Part shown: in pieces, positions 6,747 to 17,649 of the stretch
How the letters are laid out: each line of letters opens with the position of its first letter
Position numbering within the stretch: position 1 is the stretch's first letter
NCBI RefSeq assembly: GCF_002869765.1
Contig: NZ_PNOR01000038.1
Coordinates: 1-36,274 of the forward strand
Direction of reading: 5' to 3'
Origin: Deinococcus planocerae
GTDB taxonomy: Bacteria; Deinococcota; Deinococci; Deinococcales; Deinococcaceae
Length of the DNA stretch: 36,274 bases
The notes under the pieces: generated by a model
Databases searched by the model: none
Told to the model about the DNA's origin: nothing
What the model saw: only the letters and a program-made list of their open reading frames with translations
Program-made: the position numbers and the translations under genes

Positions 6747-8156
6747 TCAGTCGTCCGCGGCGGCGCCGCTTCCCACGCCCCGGTCGGCGTAGTAGCGGGC
6801 GGCGACGGGCCGCACGAGCAGGTTGGCGATAAAGCCCACGACCAGCAGCCCCGCCATGATCCACATGACGGTGGAGTACGCCTGCGAGGCGGGCACCCCG
6901 GCGGCGATCTGGCGGTCACGGAAGCCGTTGACGAGCGTGGGCCCGGCGATGGCCGCCGCACTCCAGGCGAGGAGCAACCTCCCGTGAATGGCCCCCACGT
7001 TCAGCGTGCCGAACAGGTCGCGCAGGTAGGCGGGGATGGTGGCGAAGCCGCCGCCGTACATGCTCATGATGATGCCGAAGCCCAGCACGAACAGCACGAG
7101 GCTGGCGAGGTTGCCGAAGATAGGGATCAGGAAGTACAGCACCGTGCCCAGCGCGAAAAAGATCATGTACGTCGGCTTGCGCCCGATGCGGTCGGACGTG
7201 CTGCTCCAGAAGACCCGGCCCCCCATGTTGAACAGGCTCAGCAGCCCCACGAAGCCCGCCGCCGCCGTGGCCGTTACGCCGTTTCCGGCGCCCAGCACGC
7301 GGTCACTGAACATCTCCTGAATCATCACGCTGGCCTGCCCCAGCACCCCGATCCCCGCCGTCACGTTGCAGAACAGCACGGTGAACAGCAGCCAGAACTG
7401 CGGCGTGCGCACCGCCTGCTCCACCGTGACGTTGTGGGTGGAGATCATGCCGTGGGAAGCGTTCTGGGCGGGCGGCGTCCAGCCTTCGGGCTTCCAGCCG
7501 TCGGCGGGCACCCGCACGAGAAAGGCCCCGAACATCATCAGGGCGAAGTACAGGACCGCCATCGTGATGAAGGTCGGCACGATGCCGAAGTTGGGCCCGC
7601 CGTAGGCCGCCATCAGGGACGTGCCCAGCGGGCTCCCCAGCAGCGCCCCGCCGCCGAAGCCCATGATCGCCAGCCCCGTGGCGAGACCGGGGCGGTCGGG
7701 AAACCACTTGATCAGCGTCGAGACCGGGCTGATGTACCCCAGCCCCAGCCCGATGCCGCCCAACACGCCGTTGCCCAGGATCACCAGCCACAGTTGGTGG
7801 GTCGCCACGCCGAGCGCGGCCACCAGAAAGCCGCCGCAAAACAGCAGGGCGGAGGTGAACATCGTCCGGCGCGGGCCCACCCGTTCCACCCACTTGCCGA
7901 ACAGCGCCGAACTCGCCCCCAGGAAAAAGAGGGCCACCGAGAAGATCAAGCCGACCTGAAACAGCGACCAGTCACCCGGCGCCCCGGTGTCGGCGGCGAG
8001 GTCCCCGGAGATCAGGCGGCTAAGCGGCTTGTTGAACACGCTGTAGCCGTAAATCTGCCCGATGGACAGGTGAACGCCCAGCGCGGCGGGCGGCACCAGC
8101 CAGCGGTTGAAGCCGGGTGGGGCGACGGTGCGTTCGCGGTCGAGGAAAGAGGCCAT
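6747..8156 (-). CDS. OFA-family MFS transporter (oxalate/formate antiporter type)
   Basis: The 469-residue product has about 12 membrane helices. Family features: WLVPPAALGVHLSIGQIYGY at the start, GKWVERVGPRRTMF (the MFS motif A loop between helices 2 and 3), GGIGLGLGYISPVSTLIKWF near helix 5 and PDRPGLATGLAIMGFGGGAL, both typical of OxlT-like carriers, then WSSTSDRIGRKPTYMIFF as the second motif-A loop. An extra tail (to 469) ends in acidic residues. OFA carriers exchange or import small carboxylates such as oxalate and formate. Its place directly after fdhD and the dehydrogenase genes argues for formate (or oxalate with formate release) as substrate. ATG 8156 has a strong AAAGGAG site; the longer frame to 8189 is not needed. 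Confidence 0.88.
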   Translation of the reverse strand: MASFLDRERTVAPPGFNRWLVPPAALGVHLSIGQIYGYSVFNKPLSRLISGDLAADTGAPGDWSLFQVGLIFSVALFFLGASSALFGKWVERVGPRRTMFTSALLFCGGFLVAALGVATHQLWLVILGNGVLGGIGLGLGYISPVSTLIKWFPDRPGLATGLAIMGFGGGALLGSPLGTSLMAAYGGPNFGIVPTFITMAVLYFALMMFGAFLVRVPADGWKPEGWTPPAQNASHGMISTHNVTVEQAVRTPQFWLLFTVLFCNVTAGIGVLGQASVMIQEMFSDRVLGAGNGVTATAAAGFVGLLSLFNMGGRVFWSSTSDRIGRKPTYMIFFALGTVLYFLIPIFGNLASLVLFVLGFGIIMSMYGGGFATIPAYLRDLFGTLNVGAIHGRLLLAWSAAAIAGPTLVNGFRDRQIAAGVPASQAYSTVMWIMAGLLVVGFIANLLVRPVAARYYADRGVGSGAAADD

Positions 8157-8200
8157 CTGTTCTCCTTTCGCGGCTGGGGCTGCCAGCACAGGGGGGTGGT

Positions 8201-9046
8201 TCAGGAGGGTTGGAGGCGGGGCGTTCCCGCGTAGACGTTGAAACGCTCGGCCCGCGCGAAGCCGACGAGGGTGAGACCCAGGGCCGCCGCCGTCTCCACC
8301 GCGAGGCTGCTCGGCGCCCCCACGGTCACGACGACGGGAACGCCCGCCAGCGCGGCCTTCTGCACGATCTCGAAGCCCGCGCGGCTGGAGGTCACGAGCA
8401 TGTGATTGGAAAGGGGAAGAAGTTTTCTCCCTACAGCCCAGCCCACGAGCTTGTCCACCGCGTTGTGCCGTCCCACGTCCTCAAAGGCGGCCAGCAGGGT
8501 TCCGTCCGGCGTGAACAGGCCCGCCGCGTGCAGCCCACCCGTCGCGTCGAAGGCGGGCTGGGCCGCGCGCAGCCGTTCGGGCAAGGTGGCGAGCAGGGCA
8601 GGGGAGAGGAGAGGGGCCGTCCACACCGCCTCCCCCACCCGCACCGCCAGCCGCTCCACGCTGCCGCTGCCGCAAACCCCGCACGCACTCGTGGTGACGT
8701 TCGTGCGGGCCGAAGCGAGAAACCAGTGCGGGTCAGAGGTGTGCAGGATGACGACGTTGGGGGTTTCGGGGTCCTGGACGAGCGTGATGGGAGCGTCCCG
8801 GTGGAGCAGCCCCTCCGCGTACAGCCACCCCAGCACGAGCTCGCGGTCGTGGCCGGGTGTGCGCATGGAGACGGCCAGAGTCAGGCTCTCTCCGCCCTCA
8901 TGCACGCGAATGTCGAGAGGTTCCTCGACGGCCACCGCGTCGTCACGTTCGGTCGCTCTGCCCCCCCGGTAGGCCAGCACACGCGCCCCGGTCACGGCGG
9001 GGGCCGTGCTCTCGGCGGACGTGGGCTTGGCCTCCGGCAGGCTCAC
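8201..9046 (-). CDS. fdhD: Formate dehydrogenase accessory sulfurtransferase FdhD
   Basis: FdhD takes sulfur from a cysteine desulfurase and inserts it into the molybdenum cofactor of formate dehydrogenase, without which the enzyme is inactive. The 281-residue protein shows DDAVAVEEPLDIRV (35-48), LVLGWLYAEGLL, the sulfur-carrying loop CGVCGSGS (Cys122 and Cys125, the CxxC), GGLHAAGLF, AFEDVGRHNAVDKLVGW (hallmark of the family) and TSSRAGFEIVQKAALAGVPV. The start is GTG 9044-9046, which overlaps the DUF1641 gene's stop as GTGA, so the two are translationally coupled. Its presence supports a bis-MGD formate dehydrogenase upstream. Confidence 0.96.
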   Translation of the reverse strand: MSLPEAKPTSAESTAPAVTGARVLAYRGGRATERDDAVAVEEPLDIRVHEGGESLTLAVSMRTPGHDRELVLGWLYAEGLLHRDAPITLVQDPETPNVVILHTSDPHWFLASARTNVTTSACGVCGSGSVERLAVRVGEAVWTAPLLSPALLATLPERLRAAQPAFDATGGLHAAGLFTPDGTLLAAFEDVGRHNAVDKLVGWAVGRKLLPLSNHMLVTSSRAGFEIVQKAALAGVPVVVTVGAPSSLAVETAAALGLTLVGFARAERFNVYAGTPRLQPS

Positions 9047-9558
9047 GCGAGGCGTTCCCCGCTCGTCCGGCGTTCCTCCACCGGCTCGTGCATCTGGGCG
9101 TCCGCCTGCCGCAGCGCGTGGCCGAAGCCCTTCAGGGTGCCGAAGAGGGCGGTCAACGCCACCTGAATGTCCGGGTCACGCATGAGGCCGACGAGTTCGC
9201 CGACGCCCACCCGCTCCCCGCGCGCCACCCGCTTGGCCCCCTCGTTCACACCCTCGTTCAGCGCTCTGCCCAGGGCGCCGACGCTCTGGGGGTCGAGTTC
9301 GGTGAGCACCCGCACGACCTCCAGCAGGTTGCGGATGACGTGTGTCGAGCTGCCCCGCTCCAGGATGTGCAGGCTCTCGCCCGCGAGCCCGCCCCCGCCG
9401 CGCACGACCTTGTTCAGCACGTCCAGAACCCCGTGATCGTGCAGGGCGCTTAGGAGTTTCAAGCCCTCGACCAGCGCCTCGGCGTTCTGGGCGCTCGCCT
9501 CAGCCACCTCCTCCTGCGGTGTTCTGACGCGCGGGGTGTATTGCAGTGATTTCGCCAT
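9043..9558 (-). CDS. DUF1641 protein, ForE-like subunit of formate dehydrogenase
   Basis: The 171-residue protein matches DUF1641: NAEALVEGLKLLSALHDHGVLDVLNKVVRGG, LHILERGSSTHVIRNLLEVVRVL, and GVGELVGLMRDPDIQVALTALFGTLKGFGHAL, a set of amphipathic helices without clear membrane segments. In Bacillus subtilis the DUF1641 protein ForE is the essential partner of the ForC formate dehydrogenase and passes electrons to menaquinone. The same role is inferred here, since it sits between the catalytic gene and fdhD in the same order. ATG 9558 is preferred (GAGGT upstream); the frame open to 9654 would read through repeat sequence. It overlaps fdhD by 4 bases. Confidence 0.85.
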   Translation of the reverse strand: MAKSLQYTPRVRTPQEEVAEASAQNAEALVEGLKLLSALHDHGVLDVLNKVVRGGGGLAGESLHILERGSSTHVIRNLLEVVRVLTELDPQSVGALGRALNEGVNEGAKRVARGERVGVGELVGLMRDPDIQVALTALFGTLKGFGHALRQADAQMHEPVEERRTSGERLA

Positions 9559-9628
9559 CTTGACCTCGCTTTGGCTGTGTGGAGGGTTTGGTGCGCTGGG
9601 ACGACGCTCGCGGTTGCCCCCCTCCCAG

Positions 9629-9649
9629 CCTCCCCCACGAGGGGGGAGG
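9629..9649. repeat. C-rich/G-rich hairpin repeat (short copy)
   Basis: CCTCCCCC and GGGGGAGG form an 8-bp stem around a short ACGAG loop. It uses the same CCTCCC/GGGAGG core as the longer repeats at 2613 and 9686 but lacks their AGCTGCG tail, so it may be a partial copy. It lies in the spacer between the ForE-like and dehydrogenase genes. Confidence 0.5.
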
Positions 9650-9685
9650 GGCAAAAAACCTCATCCGCGGGTTTGTTCTTTTCCG

Positions 9686-9740
9686 CCTCCCCCCTTTATG
9701 GGGGAGGCCGGGACTCGAAGAGCTGCGTAGCAGAGGGGGT
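9686..9740 (+). repeat. Palindromic intergenic repeat, copy 2
   Basis: An 8-bp stem CCTCCCCC / GGGGGAGG (9686-9707) is followed by CCGGGACTCGAAG and the tail AGCTGCGTAGCAGAGGG. Stem core and tail agree with copy 1 at 2613-2674. It lies in the 280-base spacer between dehydrogenase and DUF1641 genes, where an mRNA hairpin could set the ratio of the two subunits or stabilise the upstream message. Confidence 0.6.
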
Positions 9741-9838
9741 GAGCGGGCCGGGCAACCAAGAAGGCTCAACCTTCAACTTCCCGCTGTTCTTCACCCGAAG
9801 AAGGGGCCAAAGCTCCTCGCCCCGGCCCCCCTCCCCCC

Positions 9839-12850
<3,012 letters not shown>

Positions 12851-12873
12851 CCCTCCTCTTTTCGGGTGCGCGA

Positions 12874-12879
12874 AGTATA
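12874..12879 (-). promoter_or_regulatory. Candidate -10 box for the formate dehydrogenase operon
   Basis: On the minus strand TATACT lies 23 bases before the ATG of the dehydrogenase gene. The expected transcription start would leave a leader of about 16 bases that holds the GAGGAGGG ribosome-binding site. The -35 region (CCTTTT at 17 bases) is poor, so an activator may be needed. Confidence 0.4.
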
Positions 12880-12970
12880 TCGGTTGTGCGCAAAGGAAAA
12901 GGCATTCGCCCTCCGAGTGAAGGAGACGTTAAGCAGATGAAGGGGCGCGGCCTGCGAGGCCCCAAACAGC

Positions 12971-12992
12971 AAAAAGGCCGGTCGCCCGGCCT
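12971..12992 (-). terminator. Rho-independent terminator
   Basis: On the minus strand AGGCCGG-GCGA-CCGGCCT forms a 7-bp GC stem directly followed by a run of Ts (TTTTTG). It lies 34 bases after the stop of the 129-residue protein gene and separates it from the formate dehydrogenase operon. Confidence 0.88.
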
Positions 12993-13025
12993 GTGTGAGA
13001 GTTCTGGGTAAGGCGCGCCGTCTGG

Positions 13026-13415
13026 TTAGTCCGTCTCTGCCTTCTGGTGGCGGTACTCCTGGATGTGGTCGTAGACGTGCTGCGGGAAGTCGAGGTCGCG
13101 GTAGACGTTGCCCTCGTCGGGGTCATCGGCATTCGGCAGGATGGGGAAGTCCTGCTTTTCCATGTACTCCATGATCTTCGCGCGGCCCGGCGGGCTGTAG
13201 TCCGCCTCCTGCACCTGCCGCACGAGGTCGCGCGCCCCCTGCTCGCTGAAGTCCTTGTCCTGCGCGAGCAGCGAGACGAGCTCGTCCTCCTCCACGAAAT
13301 GCCGCCCGATGATCGCGTACACCAGGCGCCCGTAGTGCCCGATGTCCTGCCCCTCATTCAGCGCGTCCGTCAGGTGGGCCATCATATGGTTCTTCGTCAT
13401 ATCTTCCAGCGACAT
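13026..13415 (-). CDS. Hypothetical protein, acidic, 129 residues
   Basis: I do not recognise the family. The product is soluble, acidic and without cysteine. It is helical: MSLEDMTKNHMMAHLTDAL is Met-rich, LVYAIIGRHFVEEDELVSLL and GARDLVRQVQEADY follow, and the end DFPQHVYDHIQEYRHQK has several His residues. ATG 13415 has AGGTG in front and is chosen over the GTG at 13421. It has its own strong terminator, so it is a separate unit from the formate dehydrogenase operon, although it lies just upstream on the same strand. Base composition and codon use look like those of its neighbours. Confidence 0.78.
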   Translation of the reverse strand: MSLEDMTKNHMMAHLTDALNEGQDIGHYGRLVYAIIGRHFVEEDELVSLLAQDKDFSEQGARDLVRQVQEADYSPPGRAKIMEYMEKQDFPILPNADDPDEGNVYRDLDFPQHVYDHIQEYRHQKAETD

Positions 13416-13529
13416 ATTCACCTCGTGCTGGTTAGCCTAGGGCGTAATCAGGGCGCGATCATGATTCGGCGTTCAGGGGGCCTTTACGGTAGGAACAGGA
13501 AGGGCGGGAGGGCTTTGCGCCGTCCCGGG

Positions 13530-14186
13530 CTACCGCCACACCAGCGCGACGGCTCCCGCTGCCATCAGGGCCACCGCCCACACCTGATCGAGGTTGACCC
13601 AGGCCCGGCGCAGCACCGTGAGCCCTACAAACTGGTACACGGCCAGCGCGACGGCGGCCATCACCGCGAACATGCTCAGCGTGTGGACCCCCACCGCCGC
13701 CAGCCCGGCGAGGGTGGAGGACGCGGCCATCCCCGCAGGCAGGTGCTCGCCGTGCCCCGCGTGCGCCGCCCCGCCCCCTGCCGAGAAGCGCAGCGCCACC
13801 GGCACCAGCATCAGCCCCGCGCCGTGGGCGGTGGACATCAGGAAGGACCACAGGGTCAGGTCGCGGAACCCCACGCGCATCCCCACCCAGCGCGGGTGCG
13901 TGTTCGGCCTCAGCAGCTTGTACGCCCCGAAGGCGAGCAGCGCCCCCGCCCCGACGAGGCGCAACACCCCCCCGTCGAGGACCGCTCCCGCCAAGATCAC
14001 CAGAGCGACCACCAGCGCGACCGAAAGCGCGTGCCCCAGCGCGATGGGCCACAGGGCCCGCCCCACCGCCGCCCGGCGGCGTTCCTGCAACCCCAGCGCC
14101 ACCGCAAACAGCCAGCCCATCGCGGGGTTGAGGCCGTGCAGCGCCCCCAGCAGGGCGAGGGCGGACCAGGCGAGGGGGTCGTTCAC
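13530..14186 (-). CDS. His-containing polytopic membrane protein next to SBP56
   Basis: The 218-residue product has about six membrane helices. Histidines in or near helices are striking: His17 in GALHGLNPAMGW, His52 in IALGHALSV, His121 in MSTAHGAGLM, His168 in VGVHTLSMF, plus a loop at 142-148 with AHAGHGEH. The layout recalls small metal or sulfur-compound transporters (UreH, NixA or SafE-like), but none of their signature motifs is intact, so I assign no function. The start is GTG 14186, 7 bases after the stop of the SBP56 gene, so the two are cotranscribed and probably work together, for instance in supplying a metal or moving a sulfur compound. Confidence 0.8.
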   Translation of the reverse strand: MNDPLAWSALALLGALHGLNPAMGWLFAVALGLQERRRAAVGRALWPIALGHALSVALVVALVILAGAVLDGGVLRLVGAGALLAFGAYKLLRPNTHPRWVGMRVGFRDLTLWSFLMSTAHGAGLMLVPVALRFSAGGGAAHAGHGEHLPAGMAASSTLAGLAAVGVHTLSMFAVMAAVALAVYQFVGLTVLRRAWVNLDQVWAVALMAAGAVALVWR

Positions 14187-14193
14187 GCGCCCC

Positions 14194-15588
14194 TCAGGGG
14201 TTGGGGTAGCAGAACGAGTCCGAGGAGGCGTCCCCGCCCTGGAGCCGCATCTGGTGCGCCCGCCGCTCGCCGAAGTCCACGTAGAAGTCGGGGTCGAGCG
14301 TCATCCCGCCCGCCGGGTCCGCGTCCAGCTTCGCCGCCCAGCCGCGAATGCCCGCCGGGTAGAACTGCTCGTCCCAGGAGACGTACAGCGAGTTGGTGAC
14401 GTACACCCGCCGCCCGTCGCGGCTGAGTTCCACCATCTGCGGCCCGCCCGTCAGCGGCTCCGGCGCCCTCGGGTGCCCCGCCCGCCGCACGATGCCCCCC
14501 AGGTGCACCGAGCCTACCAGTTTCGGCTCGAACGGATCGCTCACGTCGTACTGCCGCAACTCCCCGGTGCCCCAGCACGAGACGTACAGGAAGCGGTCGT
14601 CCAGCGACAGGTTGATGTCGGTGATCAGCGGCGGCACCGCCCCGAAGCCCTGGAGGAGCGGCGGGAGGAGGGAAGGGTCGGCGGGCTCGGCAGGAACCTC
14701 GATCACCTTGCGGACCTTCCACTCCCCGCGGTCGAGGTGCCACAGCCACACCGAGGCCGAGAGGTCTTTCAGGCTCGTCACCACGCCCACGAAGCCGTAG
14801 GTCTGCCGCGGGTCGTGCGCGGGGCGCAGTTCCAGCACCATCTGCTGCTCTGGGCCGAGGTCGAGGGCCTTCACATGCTCCCGGGTGCGCAGGTTCCAGA
14901 CGTGCAGGCGGTGCCCGTACCCGCCCGCGAGGAGGATCTCGGGGTTGAGGCCGTCCTCCACCATGTTCGGCGTGCCCCACTCGGAGGTCAGCATGGTGTC
15001 GTGCCCGAGGTGCCACCAGAAGTCGTAGGCGAGGTACTGCGGCCCCCGGTCCTTCTCCCACGGCCCCTTGATCTCGAAGGTGGTGTGGTCGAGGACGAAG
15101 ACGCCGCCCGGCCCCTCGCCCGACGGGCTGCCCAGCGCGTTCATGTACACGGCGTCCGGCCCGCAGTGGACGGTGTGCGGACGACTGTAGCCGCTCCGGG
15201 CGTGCAGCTCCTCCGGCTCGATGGTCTTGTGCAGGGTGGGCCTGCGCGGGTCGGGCCTGGTGTCCACCACGTAGATGCGTGAGGAGCGCAGCCCCGGCAC
15301 GAGCAGGTACCGCCGCTCGACGTGCGGGTGCGGCATGGTGGGGCACAGCGCCGCGCTGCACGCGTTCCAGCCGAAGTGGTGCAACTCGTCCCCGGTGTGC
15401 GGCAGCTCCAGGCGGCCCACCTCCCGCGCGTAGGTCGGCGAGGCGGGGTCGAGGTCGAGCACCGCGAGCGCGTCGGGCGTGCGGTAGGTGGGGTCGATCA
15501 CCACCACGTAGGCGAGCGTTTCGCGCGGCGCACTCTGGGCGAGGCTCGGCGAGGGGTAGAACGTCGGGTCGGGCCGGAAGGTCGTCAT
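14194..15588 (-). CDS. SBP56-family protein (selenium-binding / methanethiol oxidase type)
   Basis: This 464-residue protein has the usual SBP56 length and motifs: GDELHHFGWNACSAALC at 66-82 (His70, His71, Cys77, Cys82), LLVPGLRSSRIYVVDT near 95-110, YSRPHTVHCGPDAVYMNALG, YDFWWHLGHDTMLTSEWG, and ITDINLSLDDRFLYVSCWG toward the end. The family forms a seven-bladed propeller. Characterised members are copper-dependent methanethiol oxidases that make formaldehyde, H2S and H2O2; human SELENBP1 is the best-known relative. The Cys motif differs from the CSSC of the human protein: the second Cys is displaced (CSAALC). There is no clear signal peptide. ATG 15588 has AGGAGG at a good distance. The His-rich membrane protein follows in the same operon. 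Confidence 0.9.
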   Translation of the reverse strand: MTTFRPDPTFYPSPSLAQSAPRETLAYVVVIDPTYRTPDALAVLDLDPASPTYAREVGRLELPHTGDELHHFGWNACSAALCPTMPHPHVERRYLLVPGLRSSRIYVVDTRPDPRRPTLHKTIEPEELHARSGYSRPHTVHCGPDAVYMNALGSPSGEGPGGVFVLDHTTFEIKGPWEKDRGPQYLAYDFWWHLGHDTMLTSEWGTPNMVEDGLNPEILLAGGYGHRLHVWNLRTREHVKALDLGPEQQMVLELRPAHDPRQTYGFVGVVTSLKDLSASVWLWHLDRGEWKVRKVIEVPAEPADPSLLPPLLQGFGAVPPLITDINLSLDDRFLYVSCWGTGELRQYDVSDPFEPKLVGSVHLGGIVRRAGHPRAPEPLTGGPQMVELSRDGRRVYVTNSLYVSWDEQFYPAGIRGWAAKLDADPAGGMTLDPDFYVDFGERRAHQMRLQGGDASSDSFCYPNP

Positions 15589-15692
15589 GCGCGAAGCCTC
15601 CTGCGGGCGGGGCGCGCCTGCGTCCGGGACCCGGGCGGCCCGGCGCGGCGCTGGGGCGGGTTCCCGGACATAGCCGGATCGTCCCCGTTCGG

Positions 15693-15720
15693 TACTTGAT
15701 CCTCCTTGTAACCTACTTGA
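15693..15720. promoter_or_regulatory. Paired TACTTGA direct repeats upstream of SBP56
   Basis: TACTTGA occurs at 15693-15699 and 15714-15720, exactly 21 bases apart (two helical turns), about 105-130 bases before the SBP56 start. The minus-strand sequence here also has TTGCAT and TACAAG with 17 bases between them, a weak promoter candidate. This could be an activator site, but direct proof is absent. Confidence 0.3.
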
Positions 15721-15805
15721 CCGAAGGATGCAACGGTGGCTCACACCCCCGCACAGGGCGGCCATAGACGGAGCGGGCCGCGCTTTCTTCCTGCACACCG
15801 AAAGG

Positions 15806-15840
15806 GAAAGGCCGGGAACGTCACCACCACGCTCCCGGCC
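15806..15840 (-). terminator. Terminator of the small acidic protein gene
   Basis: On the minus strand GGCCGGGA and TCCCGGCC form an 8-bp stem followed by a pyrimidine run (TTTCCCTTTC). It starts 12 bases after the stop of the 67-residue gene. Confidence 0.6.
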
Positions 15841-15851
15841 CTGGCTGTTCG

Positions 15852-16055
15852 TCAGTCCTGATTGTTCGTCCCGCCCGTGTCCTCGTACAGGGCCGGGTCG
15901 TTCGCCCCGTAGTGCGAGGCGCTCGTGCCGTCCACGGCGGCGTCGGCGAGGTCGGTCTCCTCGGCGCCCGAGGGGGGCTGGTAGACCGGGCTGTCCTCGT
16001 TCGTCATCTCGGGGTTGGGGGCGTTGTTGCCGTCTGCCTCTGCATTTCCGGTCAT
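15852..16055 (-). CDS. Small acidic, probably disordered protein (67 aa)
   Basis: The family is not recognised. The 67 residues are rich in Asn, Asp, Glu, Pro and Thr and lack hydrophobic segments, cysteines and signal peptide (pieces include NNAPNPEMTNEDSPVYQPP and ASHYGANDPALYEDTGG). Such composition is seen in intrinsically disordered, hydrophilic proteins of desiccation-tolerant bacteria, but that link is only a guess. The frame has a terminator right after it and codon use like a real gene; a ribosome-binding site is weak. Confidence 0.55.
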   Translation of the reverse strand: MTGNAEADGNNAPNPEMTNEDSPVYQPPSGAEETDLADAAVDGTSASHYGANDPALYEDTGGTNNQD

Positions 16056-16355
16056 GGCCCGAGGGTGCCACGGGCCTCCACTGTCGCTCTGTCCGGCGAG
16101 CTTAAGGGGACTTCACGCTCGGCAACGGGCCGTTGGGCGCCTTGATCAGGTGGGGAGGGGCCGGGTGGGTGGAGAGGTCACCCGATCCGCTCCTGTCCCG
16201 CCTGCTGGGGCCGCGTAAGATTCGTCTCCACCTAGGAGGCTAGGGCCAGGAGGTTGTTAAGGACTAAATAAAATTCTGCCGTCAGTCTTCTCATATCTTG
16301 CACAGCAACCATGAGGGGGCCAGAGCGGGCGCGCCCTGTGGCAAAGGAGCCCTCC
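16056..16355 (+). other. Intergenic region with AT-rich patch before the esterase gene
   Basis: This 300-base gap lies between divergent genes. 16250-16300 is much richer in A and T than the surroundings and contains TAAAAT (16269-16274) and TATCTT (16294-16299), either of which could be a -10 box for the esterase gene, but neither has a good -35 box. No gene is supported; the 66-residue minus frame ending at 16232 looks random. Confidence 0.4.
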
Positions 16356-17573
16356 ATGCCAGACCACCCCCCATCTCTACGGCGCTGGGACCTGACCGAG
16401 CCCCACACCGCGCTCACCGCTTTTCTGGGCACCCTGCCCGCCCCGCCTCAGCTCCTCGCCCTGGGGGAGCCCACCCACGGCCTCGACGCCTTCCCTGCCT
16501 GGCGCAACCGCCTCTTCCGCGCGCTGGTCGAGCGTCACGGATTCCGGTCCATCGCCATTGAGAGTGACATCATCGCTGGCCTGCGGGTGAATGCCCACGT
16601 CGCGTCGGGTCACGGCACCCTGGATGAGGCTCTGGAGACGGGATTCAGCCACGGCTTCGGCGCGGTGAGGGCCAACTGGGAACTGGTCGAGTGGATGAGC
16701 GCCTTCAACGCCGGGCGTGAACCAGGAGACCGCCTACACTTCTACGGCTTCGATGCACCTCTGGAGAATCTATGGGCCGCCAGCCCCCGCGCCAGCCTGC
16801 TCGCCCTGCACGCCTTCCTGGGCGCGCATCTGGAAGACCTCCCCGTGAACAGGGCCACCCTGGAACACCTCTGCGGCGACGACGCTCCCTGGGTCAATCC
16901 GGAGGCGGCCCTGGACCCCACAAGGTCCATCGGCAACGGCGGCGAGGCGCGGCACTTACGGCGGCTGGCCGACGACCTCTCCACCCTCCTGCGAACCGAG
17001 ACGCCGGGACTGGCCGCCTACCCCGGGTTCTGGGAGGCGAGGCTGCACGCCCGCACCGCGACGGGCCTGCTGCGTTACCACGCGGTGATCGCCGACCCCG
17101 GGTCCACCCGCGTGTCGCGCATGCTGGCCCTGCGTGACCTGATGATGGCCGACAACCTCGGCGCCGTCGCCGGGCGTGAACGCGGGCGCGGGCCGACCCT
17201 CGTGTTCGCCCACAACGCCCACCTGCAACGCCAGGTCAGCGCGATGAAGATGGGGGGAACGCGCCTGAAGTGGTGGAGTGCCGGGGCGCAGGTCAGCACC
17301 CGCCTCGGCAACCGGTACGCCTTCATCGCGGGTGACCTGGGGACGGCGCCGCAAAGGGGCATCGGGGAACCGGCCCCGGACACGCTGGCGGGCGCCCTGA
17401 TGGACCTTTCCGGCCCGGCCACCCTGTTCGCCTCCCGGGAGCTGAGCGCCGCGCTCCCACAAGCTCTCGTCAGGAGAACGGACCTTCCCCCTCAGGCTGG
17501 GTCCTTTCCTATCGCGGCACGGGACCTGACTCTCACGGACGGCGTGCTCTTCGTGAAGGACGCAGCGGGCTGA
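16356..17573 (+). CDS. Erythromycin-esterase-family hydrolase
   Basis: The 405-residue product has the conserved blocks of the Ere family: LLALGEPTHGLDAF at 33-46 (Glu38, His41), FRSIAIESD at 63-71 (Glu69), an NWELVEWMSAFN helix, HFYGFDAPLE at 128-137, RDLMMADNL at 260-268 and FAHNAHLQR at 284-292 (His286, His289). EreA and EreB use such His/Glu residues to open the lactone ring of macrolides. Many chromosomal relatives do not act on macrolides, so resistance cannot be concluded from the sequence. ATG 16356 has AAAGGAG 7 bases upstream; the longer frame from 16311 is rejected. The gene stands alone and meets a convergent gene at 17650. Confidence 0.88.
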   Translation: MPDHPPSLRRWDLTEPHTALTAFLGTLPAPPQLLALGEPTHGLDAFPAWRNRLFRALVERHGFRSIAIESDIIAGLRVNAHVASGHGTLDEALETGFSHGFGAVRANWELVEWMSAFNAGREPGDRLHFYGFDAPLENLWAASPRASLLALHAFLGAHLEDLPVNRATLEHLCGDDAPWVNPEAALDPTRSIGNGGEARHLRRLADDLSTLLRTETPGLAAYPGFWEARLHARTATGLLRYHAVIADPGSTRVSRMLALRDLMMADNLGAVAGRERGRGPTLVFAHNAHLQRQVSAMKMGGTRLKWWSAGAQVSTRLGNRYAFIAGDLGTAPQRGIGEPAPDTLAGALMDLSGPATLFASRELSAALPQALVRRTDLPPQAGSFPIAARDLTLTDGVLFVKDAAG

Positions 17574-17649
17574 GCGGGTCAGGTCTCCCGTGACCGTCGG
17601 TACTCTCGAGAACGGTCGCGTTCAGCGAAATTGGCTCACCCAGTCTCCG

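Noticed and set aside
16232..16432. Minus-strand frame of 66 residues before the esterase gene
   Set aside because: No ribosome-binding site and no recognisable or conserved-looking sequence; it overlaps the start of a well-supported gene.
17592..17617. GACCGT / ACGGTC hairpin between convergent genes
   Set aside because: The stem is only 6 bp with a 14-base loop and no T-run, so it is not a credible terminator.
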